Assembly: GCA_046295455.1 (NCBI GenBank)
Contig: JBKBNI010000010.1
Location: forward strand, 22,352 to 86,351
Direction: 5' to 3'
DNA from: Thermaurantimonas sp046295455
Lineage (GTDB): Bacteria > Bacteroidota > Bacteroidia > Flavobacteriales > Schleiferiaceae
DNA length: 64,000 nucleotides
Positions 63,301-64,000 of the stretch are shown here, in pieces. How positions within the stretch are numbered: position 1 is the stretch's first letter; every line of letters starts with the position of its first letter. A program made the translations under genes and the position numbers. The notes beneath the pieces were generated by a model, which was not told where the DNA came from, did no database searches, and worked only from the letters and a program-made list of their open reading frames with translations.

Positions 63301-63439
63301 GTTTAAAATGCCAAACCAAATCGCTGCCCGAAGGTATGCCCGAAGAAATAGACGCACCAGCTCCAAGCAACAAATCAAAAGATTGATTTGAAAGTACTTT
63401 GAAGCTCCGTAAAAAGGTGTCTTTGTCTATTCTTCTCAT
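60320..63439 (-). CDS. Single-chain SIR2-APAZ-MID-PIWI short Argonaute
   Basis: A 1039-aa protein. Residues 1-290 are a SIR2 NADase domain: LLLGAGASISSGIP (GAGAS 26-30), WTTNFDDL (N138), KLHGD with catalytic H180 (178-182) and VGYSGGDE (218-225). Residues about 300-590 have the size and place of an APAZ domain. MID follows (about 610-790; DLHDSLK 737-743 and LQFI 753-756 fit the guide 5'-end pocket). PIWI is about 790-1039 (FVGLGYAVR, LHKTTHFTRDEMDG, TPLLIKRFRGTDP, LTKMNWNGAELYKTMPVTI). The first PIWI catalytic Asp is replaced (VGLGY, 798-802), so it should not slice. Short Argonautes joined to SIR2-APAZ (SPARSA) sense invader nucleic acid with a guide and then degrade NAD+, stopping phage or plasmid spread. 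It starts one base after hsdS. Confidence 0.9.
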   Translation of the reverse strand: MRRIDKDTFLRSFKVLSNQSFDLLLGAGASISSGIPSGSDLVWHFKREILASKGTINGQKFKDLKVESNKKIIQSYFAEEDTKVSNAYSYYFEKCYPDPLVRQEFLSNLVRDKKPSIGFMCLSALVESNKINTVWTTNFDDLIEKAITALNFLSCQVVSPDNARTVQNFRSDIPTVVKLHGDFRYDALQNTDAELQQLEENLHNYFLQASTQRGLLVVGYSGGDESVLQTLEKALEKPNAFPKGLIWCIPKDVTPSERLIHLIEKAYSQNQRSGFMEIDSFDYFLHELYTVCELKNEQIDSIAKERFEQRKPFRITQSTSNTTPILLNAIKAKYFPKSIFSTKTKINGEGKWKKLREVLEGSNIVAAFSKGETLSLFGNEIEIKQVFKEYLTDELKLIDIPEHLFHQPDSFYIGMLYDLIEKSLITVYQLSLYRKGRERKIFSTLHPINQQEIQDIQRFKRNFKIQEGYQVFEAFEFKVEFVNKDLFLLICPTIHIQTTTGTEPDKLIVQNITNTIISNRWNKKYGEKVSFWFKELKRRNPNLSFRLGDFEIKLTDYYATADQKMGNIFCFDSYAKAKEPLIYFHHQDESKQSIHPINGLKLFGPLEESFGANGIVSKIQLAIIAPDTGFERVKSHLESLLNSSTPKTELEYLKEYPGFDSVFKKHLLIPNSTKSEYVITINTQEIRNYSAIKFYELIKSKIDKFALKNDSIDCVVIYIPDYWKNFRELKNENTYFDLHDSLKLYAVKKGLRLQFIEDKSINYNDQAKVKWWLSLGIYVKSNGTPWKVKTDNTETAFVGLGYAVRQNAKNKVVLGSSQIFDGNGNGLRFLLQPIEKPVFYNKNPFMSKEDAFRLVTNIRNTYHKIDPVIGLKKLVLHKTTHFTRDEMDGICNALEGIDNIELLQIQQFSKWRAIKLRKKQDGSGHEFDGFPIDRGTIIQLDEFSFLLWTHGLVQSNELTKPYYQGKRGIPTPLLIKRFRGTDPIETVANDILKLTKMNWNGAELYKTMPVTIDFSKRLSVMGKQLEELGNKAYDFRYFI

Positions 63440-63440
63440 A

Positions 63441-64000
63441 CTAACTGTTTACTTCTTCCTTTTCTTTCACCTCGCCTGCCTGTGCTGCTTCGGCAGGCAG
63501 GAATGCCTGATGCAGCAATGCTTTGAGCAGTTGCTCGGTGGCTTGTTGGTTGGCGATGATGTGTTCTTTGAGTTGTTTGGTTTTGGCGAATTGCTTTTCT
63601 ATTTCTGCCACAATACGTTTTTGCTCGGAAAGTGGGGGAAGGGAGAAAGGAAGATTTTTTAAATATGTTTGGCTGATATTAGGTTGTGCTTGACCCCAAG
63701 AATCTTCGATTATTTTTCTTCTGAAAGCCCCTAGAAAATAAAACAAGTATTTGGTAACATAAAATTAGTTTTCAAAAAAGCCGCACACTGCTTGATTTGT
63801 TGTGCTTTCAAATTTTAAAATGCCTAGTTTACCCGCTGTTGCACCGTATAAAGCAATCAACAAAGTTCCTTGTGGGAATAATTTTGCAGATGAATTTTTC
63901 AAACCTTCATCTGTAATTTTCTCCTCAGATTCCTTTTCTATAAGTCCATCAGTTAGTTCACCTGATTTAAGCCAACTTATATTTCCATTCCAATATTTTG
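63441..64000 (-). pseudogene. hsdS: Type I restriction specificity subunit HsdS, C-terminal part with in-frame TAA (5' end outside window)
   Basis: Read from the right edge, the frame gives a target-recognition domain (WNGNISWLKSGELTDGLIE, LFPQGTLLIALYGATAGK, TTNQAVCGFFEN). A TAA at 63767-63765 then interrupts it. The same frame continues FYVTKYLFYFLGAFRRKIIE, GQAQPNISQTYLKNLPFSLP, SEQKRIVAEIEKQFAK and a terminal coiled coil. The two halves join exactly as in intact HsdS, so this is one gene with a nonsense codon, not two genes. Translation could restart at TTG 63746, giving a 101-aa coiled-coil piece. HsdS sets DNA specificity for type I restriction-modification; hsdM and hsdR are not in view. 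Confidence 0.85.
63474..63498. repeat. Palindrome inside the 3' end of hsdS
   Basis: GCCTGCC and GGCAGGC flank 11 bases. It encodes the Ala/Gln-rich stretch LPAEAAQAGE near the HsdS C-terminus, a region more GC-rich than its surroundings, and looks like a small inserted palindromic element. Confidence 0.55.

Noticed and set aside
1..64000. CRISPR arrays, tRNA or rRNA genes, insertion sequences
   Set aside because: No regularly spaced short repeats, no tRNA-like fold or rRNA segment, and no transposase-like frame was recognised on either strand.

Overview
The window is a chromosomal segment of a Bacteroidota bacterium, most likely from the Saprospiria/Saprospirales side of the phylum (order uncertain). 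The evidence is a type IX secretion tail and PNPF-type sorting segments on secreted proteins, a GldH-type lipoprotein, the ftsX-DUF3098-uppP-truB cluster, a one-piece cytochrome b558-type SdhC, an OlsF-type two-domain acyltransferase, and several matches to the Bacteroidota -7 promoter element TAnnTTTG. No rRNA, tRNA, CRISPR array or transposase was seen.

From 1 to about 51.6 kb the content is mostly core genome. It holds the 5' part of a secreted glycosidase-like gene, uvrB-ribD, queA, a glycosyltransferase, olsF, alaS, and an M23 peptidase-MerR-NUDIX regulator operon. A transport and sensing block follows: exbB-exbD-tonB, a TonB-dependent receptor with a beta-helix lipoprotein, and a lipoprotein-response regulator-histidine kinase operon. 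Next come gdh-nhaD, a long envelope operon (ricT-like, gldH, PBP1A, ftsX, DUF3098, uppP, truB), a photolyase, and sdhCAB with a shared two-way terminator. The stretch closes with an orphan LuxR-type response regulator, a lipase-like lipoprotein, two unrecognised secreted proteins, a short DnaE paralogue, an acyl-CoA-dehydrogenase-like flavoprotein, a PIN-PhoH protein and a kelch protein with a T9SS tail.

From about 51.6 kb to the right edge the character changes. All genes are on the minus strand, base composition looks more AT-rich, and the genes are separated by long, diverged, structured repeats. This looks like a defence island. It carries (i) a 1495-residue SF1 helicase with a C-terminal DUF559/VSR-like nuclease, followed after one in-frame TAG by a gyrase-A-C-terminal-like beta-pinwheel; (ii) an AAA ATPase of the DUF4143 group with an altered nuclease-fold motif; (iii) a 1039-residue single-chain SIR2-APAZ-MID-PIWI short Argonaute; and (iv) one nucleotide upstream of it, an HsdS type I restriction specificity subunit broken by an in-frame TAA and running off the right edge.

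The four repeat copies (R1 at 51925-52200, R2 at 57664-57895, R3 at 59432-59830, R4 at 59945-60182) lie in one orientation, on the 3' side of the island genes. Each full copy has a folded core of about 130-156 bp bounded by short complementary boxes of the GCTAAC/GTTAGC type. This resembles an array of gene cassettes with attC-like sites, but the boxes do not fit the canonical integron consensus and no integrase is in view. The Argonaute joined to hsdS, the split helicase-pinwheel and the repeat-bounded layout are the parts most worth following up.
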